Source: Fidelibacterota bacterium
GTDB taxonomy: Bacteria; Pseudomonadota; Alphaproteobacteria; Rhodospirillales; Rhodospirillaceae
DNA length: 64,000 nt
NCBI GenBank assembly: GCA_947475895.1
Contig: CANJMF010000002.1
Coordinates: 186,001-250,000 of the forward strand
Reading direction: 5' to 3'
Shown: positions 19,328 to 28,415 of the stretch, one piece after another
How positions within the stretch are numbered: the stretch's first letter is position 1
Layout of the letters: each line of letters begins with the position of its first letter
Program-made: the position numbers and the translations under genes
Notes under the pieces: generated by a model
The model's database searches: none
What the model saw: the letters and a program-made list of their open reading frames with translations, nothing else
Told to the model about the DNA's origin: nothing

Positions 19328-20317
19328 TTAGGGCATTCGTGATGCGGCGTAAGCTGCAATGTCGACCATATCCGTCTCGGTTAACTTTGCGACGACGGGC
19401 ACCATAAGCGCACTCCATGCGCCCGCGCGCGCGCCCTGCTGGATGTCGTAAAGCTGGCGCACAATATACGTGGGCGAACGGCCTGCGAGGAGCGGTACGG
19501 GTCCGATCCCTTGCAGATCTGCGCCGTGACACGTGGCGCAAGGCGTGGTCGTGCCTTTCCGTCCCGTCGTCACCAGCACTTCGCCGCGCTTGATGCTTCC
19601 CGGGGGCACGTAAGCAACAAAACCCGATCGTGAATCGCGCAACTGCGTGCGTTCGAAGTCCTCCGGGACTTCAATGATTCGTGTCCCCAGAGCCTCTGTC
19701 GTATCGGTGTCGGCTTTTACGGACATGAGATCTTCGGTTCTTGTCGTCGGCACGCGCGCGCTTTCAACAACACGAAACCAAGGCTTCGGTTTAAGCGCCG
19801 CGAAATATTCGGCGGCGATCCGCGTATCGTCTTCGTTCATGGGCCGGCTGACGAACGTCATTGTGCCGGTGCCGCTATATTTTTCCATGGCGCTTTTCCG
19901 CACGCCGCTTTTGAATTCCGCGATCTGCTGCGTGATGTACGCAACGGAAAGTCCGGCAAGGCCCGGGGCTTGAAGAATGGTGGTGCCCAACCCGTTCGGC
20001 AGATGACAATGTGCGCAACCCTCAACATCAGATCTGCGGCCGCGCAAAATCACATCGGGCGCGGGCGGATGATCGTCCGGATGCCAGTCCGGAACGTTGA
20101 ACGCGCTTCGTGATCGCTCGAGCGTGACGGCGAGAGTCGAATTCGGAACCCGTTTAAGTTCGGCTTCGTTGACCGGAGGCGGCATAGGCGCGTTCGCCGG
20201 CCGCGCGTATATCGGATAAGCCCATCGCAGCGGCGCGTCGGCGGCCTTTGCCTGCGGAAGGGTCAGACTGACCGCAGACAAGCCAAGGGCGGCAGCGAAC
20301 GCAAAGATCGTACGCAT
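19328..20317 (-). CDS. Periplasmic dihaem cytochrome c
   Basis: 329-residue exported c-type cytochrome. Seen: signal peptide ending at PQAKA; two haem-binding motifs, CAHCH (Cys101-His105) and CATCH (Cys260-His264), each followed by the class I pattern LxGxxxxYIxxQLxxFxxG (APGLAGLSVAYITQQIAEFKSG and LLAGRSPTYIVRQLYDIQQG). Met residues in TMTFVSRPM and WSALMVPV are candidate axial ligands. This two-domain layout resembles the cytochromes that accept electrons from periplasmic dehydrogenases. It is 25 bases ahead of the receptor gene and divergent from a molybdenum hydroxylase without a FAD subunit, so it is a good candidate electron acceptor of that enzyme (inference). Confidence 0.92.
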   Translation of the reverse strand: MRTIFAFAAALGLSAVSLTLPQAKAADAPLRWAYPIYARPANAPMPPPVNEAELKRVPNSTLAVTLERSRSAFNVPDWHPDDHPPAPDVILRGRRSDVEGCAHCHLPNGLGTTILQAPGLAGLSVAYITQQIAEFKSGVRKSAMEKYSGTGTMTFVSRPMNEDDTRIAAEYFAALKPKPWFRVVESARVPTTRTEDLMSVKADTDTTEALGTRIIEVPEDFERTQLRDSRSGFVAYVPPGSIKRGEVLVTTGRKGTTTPCATCHGADLQGIGPVPLLAGRSPTYIVRQLYDIQQGARAGAWSALMVPVVAKLTETDMVDIAAYAASRMP

Positions 20318-20346
20318 TGGGGTCTCTCCGTCGTTGATAAGCGGTT

Positions 20347-21919
20347 TTAGCCGAAGGCCCCCGCACGCTTGAGCGCCAGCAGGCCCTGCATGTTTAGTCC
20401 GTGAAATCGATGATTCTTGACGGCCTTCAAAAATTCCGGCGTCAGCCCATGAAGCTGCGCGGTCACATAATCGTTGGGATGAATTTGCGTCACGCCCACC
20501 GACAAAAGCGCGCGAATAAGTTCCGGCGATACGCCCGTCGCCTTGTAAACGACCAATTGGCGGGCAGGGAGTTCCTGCGGCTGCAGACCGGCCTTTTGAA
20601 ACGCGGCGATATCAGACGGGTCGAGATTGACGGTGCGCAGCGCCAAGATTTCATTGGTGGAAACCGTCGGCCATATGGCTTGCGTTTCGCGCACGTATTC
20701 AGGCGTCACGCCGCTCGAATTCAGAGCCGCAATTTCCGCGGTCCGGATGTGGGGTAATAAACCGCGCACATTTTGCACATAGTCCTGCCCGATCCCGAGG
20801 GCCTCCAGTGAAAGCGTTTCAAGTTCGCGCACGGGCGCGCGCGTTTGAGGCCAAGGTGATTTCAGGCAAAGCCAATTCAGGCATCGCCGGCGGCGCGAGA
20901 TCTTGCCCGGAGACGAGAACGAGTTGGATATTCTCTGGCGCTGGAATACCAGCCCGGGTCGAAATCGACACGCTTGGCGCCATTGCGTACCCAACGAAAC
21001 ACAACAGTCCAATGAGCGCGCCGATGACCGAAACATGATTCGTGTCGGCCGTACCTTCAACCAAGCGCAACACGCGCTGCCGCAAGACACCGCCATTGGC
21101 TGCGACCGCGAAGCGAGGCGAGGGGCGCAATGTTTCGACCGCGGTCAGTGCCCGTGCATATCCAATCGCGTCGCCGCATTGTGCGACAGCCAAATCATCG
21201 CAGCAATTTTCGCGCTCGGTGCGCATGCGGGCGCTAACCCACCACACAGCCGGGTGATAGAAAAGCAACGTTTCCGCCGCGATCTGGAAGAGATTGGCGA
21301 CCGCATCCCTACGCCGGATGTGCGCAAGCTCGTGAAGCACCAAGGCTTCGATCTGATACAGCGGCAATCGCGCGATCACCGCGACCGGCAACAAGATCGC
21401 AGGGCGGAACCACCCCACCACCATGGGCACCGCTGCCGACGCCGACTGCAAAAAAGCGATGGACTGCGTGATCCCCGCACGGCGCGCGAGGGCTTCGCAC
21501 CGTTGCGCAAGCTCATGCTTCAGTTCGCTGGTGGTCGCGTGGCGCAGGGATTGCGCGACGTACCATCCGCCAACGGCGCGAATGCTCAACGCCGCAACAC
21601 CCGCGATCCAAACCGCAACAACCGCATTCATCCATACGAACGCCGCCGGCGCATCGACAACATGACGCCATATCCCGGTGTCCAGACCCAGGCCGTGCGC
21701 GCCCGACCTATGAATGGTCGCGAACGTGATAACCGGCGCGGCCACCATGAAAGCCAGCGTGACGAACGCCGCGGTGTAGCGGTCGCTAGCGGTTCGGCAG
21801 AGCGGGAGAAGGGCGATCGACAAAAAAGCAAGGACGACGCCTTGCCATAAAAAATGAACCAACGTCCAACCCAGCGCCTGAACAACCTCGAACGGCAGCA
21901 AGGAGGACAGGGCGCTCAT
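20347..21919 (-). pseudogene. M56 (BlaR1/MecR1-like) sensor metallopeptidase, frameshifted
   Basis: Membrane zinc protease that normally inactivates the cognate BlaI-type repressor. Seen in the first frame (21919 to 20819): several transmembrane helices, the zinc motif HELAH (His196, Glu197, His200), ERENCCDDLAV and ARALTAVE. This frame stops at 20819-20821 after SNARARART. In the next frame the protein continues with RELETLSLEALGIGQDY and a series of helical repeats (LNSSGVTPEYVRETQ, YKATGVSPELIRALLS, AQLHGLTPEFLKAVK) that are the usual C-terminal part of this M56 subgroup. The two frames differ by one base and meet at the GC run 20833-20843. Either a one-base insertion, a consensus error or a programmed shift; an insertion is the simplest reading. 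Confidence 0.82.
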
Positions 21920-22302
21920 TTGGTCCTCTTCTCATGATCGTCGAGGATGCGCCGGATTTCTTCGATTTCCTCGGGCGACGCCCGCTTGCCGGCGAGGGCG
22001 TGCATGACGAGTTGTGTGGCCGAGCCGCTAAAAGCGCGTTCCATGAGATCGCGAACAAGCTGACTCTTGGTTTGGCTCGGCGGTTGCCCGGCTTCGTAAA
22101 TATGCGCCCGCTGCTCCAAGTGTCGGCGCAACGACCCTTTCGCCGCCATGATCTGCATGATCTTCAGTACGCCGGTGTAGCCGGTAGGCTTGGTCTTGCT
22201 CAGGACTTCATGGACTTCGCGCACCGTCGAGGGGCCACGCGTCCACAGAATATCGAGAATCGAGAGTTCGGTTTGCGTCGGCGTGGAGCGTTTGGGCGCC
22301 AT
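21916..22302 (-). CDS. BlaI/MecI/CopY-family repressor
   Basis: 128-residue winged-helix repressor. Seen: TQTELSILDILWTRGPSTVREVHEVL, TGYTGVLKIMQIMAAKGSLRR with the recognition helix, and the C-terminal dimerisation helices ending in EEIEEIRRILDDHEKR. It overlaps the M56 gene by four bases (ATGA), the standard pairing in which the protease relieves repression. It heads the leftward run M56-cytochrome c-receptor. Two near-identical palindromes at 22315-22353 lie 13 bases before its start codon and are the obvious operators. Because the iorAB genes diverge from the same gap, the repressor may control both directions (inference). Confidence 0.93.
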   Translation of the reverse strand: MAPKRSTPTQTELSILDILWTRGPSTVREVHEVLSKTKPTGYTGVLKIMQIMAAKGSLRRHLEQRAHIYEAGQPPSQTKSQLVRDLMERAFSGSATQLVMHALAGKRASPEEIEEIRRILDDHEKRTK

Positions 22303-22314
22303 GAATCGACCCTA

Positions 22315-22353
22315 CTACGAACATATTCGTAGGATCAACGAAATTTTTCGTAG
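22315..22353. promoter_or_regulatory. Two tandem BlaI-type operator palindromes
   Basis: CTACGAA-CATA-TTCGTAG (22315-22332) and ACGAA-ATTT-TTCGTAG (22338-22353). The shared core is ACGAA-4-TTCGTAG; the dyad centres are 21 bp apart, two helical turns, as expected for cooperative binding of two repressor dimers. The pair lies directly before blaI and about 100 bases before iorA. Confidence 0.75.
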
Positions 22354-22453
22354 ATAGAACGTGGGACCGAGGCCCGACCCGACTCACGCATCGCTGCTAG
22401 TCGAGGCGGCGCGCAGCTGATATGTTCGCCGCTGCACCAGGCAGGAGGACACA

Positions 22454-22912
22454 ATGTCGGTCACCCTAAAAATCAACGGCCAAACTCACACCGTCGACGC
22501 AGACGAAGATACCCCTTTGTTGTGGGTCTTGCGCGACCATCTCGGCATGACCGGCACCAAGTACGGTTGCGGCATCGCCCAATGCGGCGCATGCACCGTG
22601 CATCTTGACGGCGCCGCCGCGCGCTCGTGTCAGATTCCCGTCTCCGCCCTAGCCGGCGCAGAGGTGACGACCATCGAGGGTCTGTCGCAGAACTCCGACC
22701 ATCCTTTGCAAAAAGTCTGGGTCGAAAACAACGTGCCGCAATGCGGCTACTGCCAGACCGGCATGATCATGGCGGCGTCCGCGCTGCTCAAGCAGGTCCC
22801 GCATCCCACCGACGCCGAGATCGATATGGCCGTCGATAACATCTGTCGCTGTGGAACTTACCCGCGCGTGCGCGCGGCGATCCACCAAGCGGCCGAAAAA
22901 CTGTCGTCGTAG
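22454..22912 (+). CDS. iorA: Molybdenum hydroxylase 2Fe-2S small subunit (IorA/CoxS type)
   Basis: 152-residue iron-sulfur subunit of a xanthine-oxidase-family enzyme. Seen: plant ferredoxin-type cluster ligands in [13 protein letters not shown] (Cys39, 44, 47) with Cys59, and the second cluster on a four-helix fold with QCGYC (Cys97, 100) and CRC (Cys131, 133). The [17 protein letters not shown] context is closest to the isoquinoline 1-oxidoreductase alpha subunit group, a symbol used here by similarity only. No signal peptide; it would be exported with the Tat-tagged large subunit. AGGAGGACACA precedes the ATG. No FAD subunit gene is nearby, which fits the two-subunit class that passes electrons to a cytochrome. 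Confidence 0.93.
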   Translation: MSVTLKINGQTHTVDADEDTPLLWVLRDHLGMTGTKYGCGIAQCGACTVHLDGAAARSCQIPVSALAGAEVTTIEGLSQNSDHPLQKVWVENNVPQCGYCQTGMIMAASALLKQVPHPTDAEIDMAVDNICRCGTYPRVRAAIHQAAEKLSS

Positions 22913-22926
22913 GGGAGGAGCACATC

Positions 22927-25191
22927 ATGGGTAAACTTGAATCCGTTTCACGCCGCTCGTTCCTGATCTCCACAACTGTTGTCGGCGGTGGGTTCGCGAT
23001 CGGCTTACAGTGGACGCCGAGCCAAGCCGCCGGCGAAACAGCGAAAGACGAGCCCTGGGCGAAAGCCGCCGCCGGCTCTGAATTCACGCCGTGGATTTCC
23101 ATCGCGCCCGACAGCACCGTCACCGTGCGCTGCGCCATGCCGGAAATCGGCAACGGCGTGTTCACGCAATCTGCCATGACGGTCGCCGAGGAACTGCACG
23201 TCGATTGGTCGAAAATCAAAGTCGAATACGCGCCGCCGCTGCGTAACTTCCTGGAAAAGAGCGTGTACACCGAAGCCGGCGGCATGATGGGCTATTTCAG
23301 CGGCCGCTCCACCACCGCCGAGCGTATCCAATTGGGCCTCCAACTCGGAGCCGGTGCGCGTGAACGTTTGAAAGCTGCAGCCGCCGCCCAATGGAAAGTG
23401 CCGGTCGCGGAAATCACCACCGCCAACAGCATCCTGACTCACACCGCGTCCGGTCGGACGCTGAAATACGGCGAAGTGGCTGCAAAAGCCGCCACCGTCA
23501 AACTCGACAAAGAGCCCACGCCAAAGCCCCGCAGCGAATGGACGCTACTCGGCAAAGCAACGCCTTCAAAGCTGCAGAACCCCGCTGTCGTCAACGGCAC
23601 GGCGGTCTATGGCATGGATATCCGTCTGCCAGGCATGGTGTACGCCGCTTTGCGTCAGGCACCCGCCCAAGGCGGCTCGATTAAAAGTCTTGATGCTTCT
23701 ATCGCCCGCAAGATGCCGGGCGTTCTCGCGGTCGTGACCGTCGATCCGAAAGAAAGCGCCGGCTTCAGCGATCCGAAGCTGCAAGCGCCGTTCGGGCTCG
23801 AGATGTGCACAGCGCAAAACGCCGTCGCGGTTATCGCCACCCATTATTGGCAGGCCCGCAAAGCCCTCGATGCCGTGCGCATCGAGTGGGACGACGGCGC
23901 CGGCGCTCAGTGGAAAACCACCGAGACCATGAACGAAGCCGCACGCGCGCTGCTCGATTCAAAAGACCTCAAAGTCGAGAAGACCGAAGGCGATATCTCG
24001 TCTATCGACAAGCAGGACAAGATCATCGAAGGCTTCTATCACACGCCTTACTGCGATCAGGCGCCCATGGAGCCCTTGAACGGTACCGCGCTCGTGACGC
24101 CCGATAGCGTCGAAGTGTGGCATCCGTCGCAGCATTCGCAGCAAGCCTTCATGGTTGCCGCCCATGAAACCGGTTTGTCGCCCGAGAAGGTCGTCTTCCA
24201 TCAGACTTACGTCGGCGGCGGCTTCGGCCGGCGCGTGTTTGGCGACGACGTTCGCATGGTGGTGGCCATCGCCCGCAAGTATCCCGGCAAGCCGGTGCAC
24301 GTGATCTGGTCGCGTGAAGAGTCCATGCGTCAGGGACGTTACCGCGCGATTGTCGCGACAAATTTGCGCACCGGCCTCGATAAAACCGGGTATCCGGTGG
24401 CGGTCCACGGGAAATATGCCATCGGGTCTGTCGGCGGCACGGCTGGTTTCCACGACACGCCTTATGCCTTCAATAAGAACTTCAAAGTCGAAGGCACCAA
24501 GGTTCCGTTCAATATTCTCTCGGGTGCCTATCGCGGCCCAGGGTACAACTCGCATGCCTTCATCACCGAAACCTTTGTAGATGAATGCGCTCATGCTGCC
24601 GGCATCGATCCGCTCACCTATCGCCTGAAGTTGCTGGAAGGTTATAGCGACCTGGGCTGGGTCATGTGCTTGAAGGAAGCGGCTAGCAAAGCCGGTTGGG
24701 GCAAATCGTTACCTAAAGGCATGGGCATGGGGATTGCGATCTCCAACTGGGCCGGCAACGGCAAGCCGCAAGCCGGCACGACAGTTGCGACAGTCGCGAC
24801 GGTCGAAGTCAGCAAGGCCGGCAAGCTCAAGATCCATCAACTCGATGTTGCCTTCGACACCGGCGGCTTTTTGAACCGCGATGCGGTCGTCACCGAGATG
24901 GTGGGCGGCAGCATCTTCGGCTTGAATATGGCGCTCAATGAAAACCTCACGGTCCGCAACGGCCGCGTGGTGGAAGGCAACTACGACGAATACCCCATGC
25001 TCCGCATGGGTGATACTCCCACCAAGATCAACATTCACTTCGGTGGACTGTCAGGCCACGAACGTTTCTGCGAACCCGGCGAGCCGCCGGCGGGCGTGGC
25101 GGGTCCGGCCGTGGGCAATGCGATCTTCGCTGCCACCGGCAAACGCATTCGCTCGATGCCGTTCCGCTTGCACGACATCAGCTGGACCTAA
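22927..25191 (+). CDS. iorB: Molybdenum hydroxylase large subunit (IorB type), Tat-exported
   Basis: 754-residue molybdopterin-binding subunit. Seen: a twin-arginine signal at the N-terminus (SRRSFLISTTVVGGGFAIGL), two Ald_Xan_dh_C-like halves, LLGKATPSKLQNPAVVNGTA, the Moco-binding GGGFGRR at 430-436, VIWSREESMRQGRYR, GAYRGPGYNSHAF, and the C-terminal GEPPA segment holding the expected catalytic Glu (Glu719). Named by similarity to isoquinoline 1-oxidoreductase beta; natural substrates of this group range over N-heterocycles and aldehydes, and cannot be fixed here. The gene follows iorA by 14 bases with GGGGAGGAG as ribosome-binding site and ends in a terminator. Divergent from the blaI-receptor run. 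Confidence 0.93.
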   Translation: MGKLESVSRRSFLISTTVVGGGFAIGLQWTPSQAAGETAKDEPWAKAAAGSEFTPWISIAPDSTVTVRCAMPEIGNGVFTQSAMTVAEELHVDWSKIKVEYAPPLRNFLEKSVYTEAGGMMGYFSGRSTTAERIQLGLQLGAGARERLKAAAAAQWKVPVAEITTANSILTHTASGRTLKYGEVAAKAATVKLDKEPTPKPRSEWTLLGKATPSKLQNPAVVNGTAVYGMDIRLPGMVYAALRQAPAQGGSIKSLDASIARKMPGVLAVVTVDPKESAGFSDPKLQAPFGLEMCTAQNAVAVIATHYWQARKALDAVRIEWDDGAGAQWKTTETMNEAARALLDSKDLKVEKTEGDISSIDKQDKIIEGFYHTPYCDQAPMEPLNGTALVTPDSVEVWHPSQHSQQAFMVAAHETGLSPEKVVFHQTYVGGGFGRRVFGDDVRMVVAIARKYPGKPVHVIWSREESMRQGRYRAIVATNLRTGLDKTGYPVAVHGKYAIGSVGGTAGFHDTPYAFNKNFKVEGTKVPFNILSGAYRGPGYNSHAFITETFVDECAHAAGIDPLTYRLKLLEGYSDLGWVMCLKEAASKAGWGKSLPKGMGMGIAISNWAGNGKPQAGTTVATVATVEVSKAGKLKIHQLDVAFDTGGFLNRDAVVTEMVGGSIFGLNMALNENLTVRNGRVVEGNYDEYPMLRMGDTPTKINIHFGGLSGHERFCEPGEPPAGVAGPAVGNAIFAATGKRIRSMPFRLHDISWT

Positions 25192-25218
25192 ACGCCAGCG
25201 ACATCACGAAACGGACGA

Positions 25219-25247
25219 GGGCGCTGCCTTTTGGTAGCGCCCTTTTT
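25219..25247 (+). terminator. Rho-independent terminator after iorAB
   Basis: GGGCGCTGCC and GGTAGCGCCC pair (one G-T wobble) around a TTTT loop, followed by five T residues, 27 bases after the iorB stop. Confidence 0.93.
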
Positions 25248-25427
25248 CTTTGCGCTTTTGCAACCGTTGCGAGTCTCTCAGCGCGCAAACTGAATCATTT
25301 CTGCCACAGTTTTTGAATCGCACGCGAAAAAGCGACGAAAAGTGAATCGCGACGACTCGCGGAATCTTGACCCACTGACTCGCCTCGTGATTCTCTACGC
25401 GTACGAATTCACGTTGAGGTATCTCCG

Positions 25428-25793
25428 TTGCGTCGTTCCGCAGAAATCGGACAAGAGGTTAGCCGCAAGGCGCGTCAGGCACTCGGTCCCCTTATGGGGG
25501 CGGCGATGATGGCTTACTTTGGTTATCACGCCGTACAGGGCGACCGAGGCCTGATTGCCTGGTGGAACCTTCGCTACGAAATCGAAAAGACCAACACCGA
25601 TCTCGCCCGCGTCACCGCCGAAAAGCAGGCCATGGAAAATCGCGTGGCGCTGTTGCGTCCGCAAAGTCTCGACCGCGACATGCTCGAAGAACGTGCCCGC
25701 CTCATGTTAGGCATGATGCGCCCCGACGATCTGGTGATCCCCGGCGTCGCCGTTGCGCCGCGCGCCAAACCCTCCGCCGAGTCTACAAAGTAA
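25428..25793 (+). CDS. ftsB: Septum formation initiator (FtsB/DivIC family)
   Basis: 121-residue bitopic cell-division protein. Seen: a basic N-terminus, one transmembrane segment (ALGPLMGAAMMAYFGYHAV), then the family hallmark GDRGLIAWWNLRYEIEKTNTDLARVTAEK, which forms a coiled coil, and ERARLMLGMMRPDDLVI. The start used is TTG at 25428; the first in-frame ATG (25496) would cut into the membrane segment. The position between eno and pdhA is a conserved alphaproteobacterial arrangement, although here cluster A genes have been inserted between eno and ftsB. The gap before it (25248-25427) shows nothing else recognisable. Confidence 0.88.
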   Translation: MRRSAEIGQEVSRKARQALGPLMGAAMMAYFGYHAVQGDRGLIAWWNLRYEIEKTNTDLARVTAEKQAMENRVALLRPQSLDRDMLEERARLMLGMMRPDDLVIPGVAVAPRAKPSAESTK

Positions 25794-25987
25794 ATAGCCG
25801 GCTATCTATTTCCAAGTTCAAACGGGCTTTTGGGTCCCGCCGCCCAGCGGCCCAAACCGCTGATTTCTGTGGATTTCTTTTGATTCCGCAAAGTACCCCA
25901 AATACTTAACGGTCGTTTCGCTTGCTATCCTCCTGACCGCCCCGCCAGTATCTCCGCGACCTGACAAAGGCCGAGGGAGAACACGCG

Positions 25988-27007
25988 ATGGCGAGCAAGA
26001 AACCCCAAAAAGCCGACGATTCATCCGGTGGTAGCAGCGGCAAAAAGCCCGACGCCGATCAGCTGGTGGGCTTTTATAAGGAAATGCTTCTGATCCGGCG
26101 CTTTGAAGAGCGCGCGGGCCAGCTCTACGGCATGGGCCTCATCGGCGGGTTTTGTCACCTCTATATCGGGCAGGAGGCCGTCGTCGTCGGACTGCAAGCG
26201 TGCGCGAAGCCTGGTGACTCCGTCGTCACCAGCTATCGCGATCACGGCCACATGCTCGCCTGCGGCATGGACCCCAAAGGCGTCATGGCCGAACTGACAG
26301 GCCGCGCTGGCGGATACTCCCGCGGTAAAGGCGGCTCCATGCACATGTTCAGCCGCGAGAAAGGCTTCTACGGCGGCCACGGCATCGTCGGCGCCCAAGT
26401 TCCCATTGGTACGGGCCTGGGCTTCGCCCACCAGTACAAAGGCGATGGTGGACTCTGCATGGCTTACATGGGCGACGGCGCATTCAACCAGGGCCAGGTC
26501 TATGAGTCTCTCAATATGGCCTCGCTGTGGGATCTCCCCGTGCTCTACGTGGTCGAGAACAACAAATACGGCATGGGCACCTCGGTCGAGCGCGCGTCAG
26601 CCACCACCGAGCTCGCCGAGCGCGGCAAAGCCTACAACGTGAAGAATATGTCCGTGGACGGCATGGACGTCATCGCCGTGCGCGATGCGGGCCTCGAAGC
26701 CGTCGAATACATCCGCGCAGGCAAAGGCCCCGTGCTCATGGAAGCCAAGACCTATCGATATCGCGGACACTCCATGTCCGATCCCGCCAAGTACCGCACC
26801 AAGGAAGAGCTCAACAAAATGCGGGCCGAGCACGACCCCATCGATCACCTGCGCCAAACCCTCATCGAAATGAAGGCGCTCACTGAAGAAGACTTCAAAG
26901 CCATCGACAAGGACATCAAAGACGTCGTCATGGCGGCCGCTGAATTTTCGCAACAAAGTCCCGAGCCCGATCCGAAAGAGCTCTGGACCGACATTTTGGT
27001 GGCGTAA
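25988..27007 (+). CDS. pdhA: Pyruvate dehydrogenase E1 component, alpha subunit
   Basis: 339-residue thiamine diphosphate-binding subunit that decarboxylates pyruvate, working with PdhB. Seen: a hydrophilic Lys-rich start, then [61 protein letters not shown], and the TPP motif [17 protein letters not shown] ending in [24 protein letters not shown] is the phosphorylation-loop region. GGGAGAACACGCG precedes the ATG. It opens the pdhA-pdhB-pdhC operon; the 194-base gap from ftsB presumably holds its promoter, but no clear hexamers were found there. Confidence 0.97.
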   Translation: MASKKPQKADDSSGGSSGKKPDADQLVGFYKEMLLIRRFEERAGQLYGMGLIGGFCHLYIGQEAVVVGLQACAKPGDSVVTSYRDHGHMLACGMDPKGVMAELTGRAGGYSRGKGGSMHMFSREKGFYGGHGIVGAQVPIGTGLGFAHQYKGDGGLCMAYMGDGAFNQGQVYESLNMASLWDLPVLYVVENNKYGMGTSVERASATTELAERGKAYNVKNMSVDGMDVIAVRDAGLEAVEYIRAGKGPVLMEAKTYRYRGHSMSDPAKYRTKEELNKMRAEHDPIDHLRQTLIEMKALTEEDFKAIDKDIKDVVMAAAEFSQQSPEPDPKELWTDILVA

Positions 27008-27012
27008 CGCAC

Positions 27013-28404
27013 ATGAGCACGCAAATTTTGATGCCGGCGCTGTCGCCCACCATGACCGAGGGCAAGCTCGCCAAGTGGCTGAAGAAAGAAGGCGACACGA
27101 TCAAAAGCGGTGATCTCATCGCCGAGATCGAAACCGACAAAGCGACCATGGAAATGGAAGCCGTCGACGAAGGCACCCTCGGAAAAATCCTGGTGCCCGC
27201 GGGCACGGAAAAGGTCGCCGTCAATGCGCCCATCGCTGTGCTCCTGAGCGAAGGCGAAAGTGCCTCCGACATCAAGGCGGCAGCTCCTGCCGCTGCGCCG
27301 AAGGCCGAGAGCGCACCGGCGCCGCAAGCGAAAGCACCGGCGCAGGCGAAGCCTGCGGAGCAACCGGCCGCAGCCGCGCGGCCTGCGCCAGCCCAAGCGC
27401 CCGATGATCCGCAATTCTCCACCTGGAAGACTCAGACCGTGCGCGAAGCCTTGCGCGACGCCATGTCGGAAGAAATGCGCCGCGACCCCACCGTCTTCCT
27501 CATGGGCGAGGAAGTGGGCGAGTATCAAGGCGCTTACAAAATCAGCCAGGGCTTGCTCGACGAGTTCGGCAAAAAGCGCGTCATCGACACGCCCATCACC
27601 GAGCACGGCTTCGCCGGCCTCGGCGTCGGTGCAGCCTTCGGCGGCCTGCGCCCCATTGTCGAGTTCATGACCTTCAACTTCGCCATGCAGGCCATCGACC
27701 ACATCATCAACTCGGCGGCCAAAACGCTCTATATGTCCGGCGGCCAAATGGGTTGCCCCATCGTCTTCCGTGGCCCCAACGGTGCGGCGGCGCGCGTGGG
27801 CGCGCAGCACTCGCAGTGCTACGCCAGTTGGTATGCACACATTCCCGGTCTCAAGGTGCTGGCACCGTGGTCCGCCGCCGACGCGAAAGGCCTGATGAAG
27901 GCCGCCATTCGCGACAACAACCCGGTCATCTTTCTTGAAAACGAAATCCTCTACGGCCAAAGCTTCCCGGTGCCCGACGCGGAAGACTTCGTGTTGCCCA
28001 TCGGCAAAGCCAAGATCGAACGCCCCGGCAAACACGTCACCATCATCGCGTTCTCGATTATGGTCAGCAAAGCGCTGAAGGCCGCCGAGCAATTGGCGCA
28101 GCAGGGCATCGACGCCGAAGTCATCAACCTGCGCTCGATCCGCCCCCTCGACGTCGAGACCATTCTCGCTTCCGTTCAACGCACCAATCGCTGCGTCACA
28201 TGCGAGGAGGGCTGGGCCACGTCCGGCATTGGTTCGGAAATAGCCGCCGTCATCATGGAGCAGGGGTTCGATTACCTCGACGCACCGGTCGCGCGGGTCG
28301 CGGGCAAGGATGTGCCCATGCCTTACGCAGCCAACCTCGAAGCGCTTGCGCTCCCGCAAGTGGCCGACATCGTCGCGGCGGCGAAAGCCGTCTGTTACCG
28401 TTAA
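27013..28404 (+). CDS. pdhB: Pyruvate dehydrogenase E1 component, beta subunit with N-terminal lipoyl domain
   Basis: 463 residues, longer than the ~330 of a plain E1-beta because of an N-terminal lipoyl domain (residues 1-80, lipoyl Lys in ETDKATMEM) and an Ala/Pro linker to about residue 135. The catalytic part has [85 protein letters not shown] and LENEILYG. Lipoylated E1-beta is a known alphaproteobacterial trait. Five bases separate it from pdhA. The lipoyl coding segment is nearly identical at DNA level to that of pdhC, see the repeat entries. Confidence 0.97.
   Translation: MSTQILMPALSPTMTEGKLAKWLKKEGDTIKSGDLIAEIETDKATMEMEAVDEGTLGKILVPAGTEKVAVNAPIAVLLSEGESASDIKAAAPAAAPKAESAPAPQAKAPAQAKPAEQPAAAARPAPAQAPDDPQFSTWKTQTVREALRDAMSEEMRRDPTVFLMGEEVGEYQGAYKISQGLLDEFGKKRVIDTPITEHGFAGLGVGAAFGGLRPIVEFMTFNFAMQAIDHIINSAAKTLYMSGGQMGCPIVFRGPNGAAARVGAQHSQCYASWYAHIPGLKVLAPWSAADAKGLMKAAIRDNNPVIFLENEILYGQSFPVPDAEDFVLPIGKAKIERPGKHVTIIAFSIMVSKALKAAEQLAQQGIDAEVINLRSIRPLDVETILASVQRTNRCVTCEEGWATSGIGSEIAAVIMEQGFDYLDAPVARVAGKDVPMPYAANLEALALPQVADIVAAAKAVCYR
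27031..27195 (+). repeat. Lipoyl-domain direct repeat, copy in pdhB
   Basis: About 165 bases that match 28434-28598 in pdhC with roughly eight differences by eye, including an uninterrupted identical stretch of about 50 bases at the start. Confidence 0.85.
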
Positions 28405-28415
28405 GGCCCGCCGTC

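Noticed and set aside
20347-20846. Independent gene for the C-terminal part of the M56 protein
   Set aside because: There is no ribosome-binding site or convincing start at the beginning of the helical repeats, and the repeats are the normal C-terminal part of this M56 subgroup.
22454-25191. Aldehyde oxidase PaoABC-type or CO dehydrogenase operon
   Set aside because: No FAD-binding middle subunit gene is present in either cluster; the two-subunit layout and Tat-tagged large subunit fit the IorAB type better.
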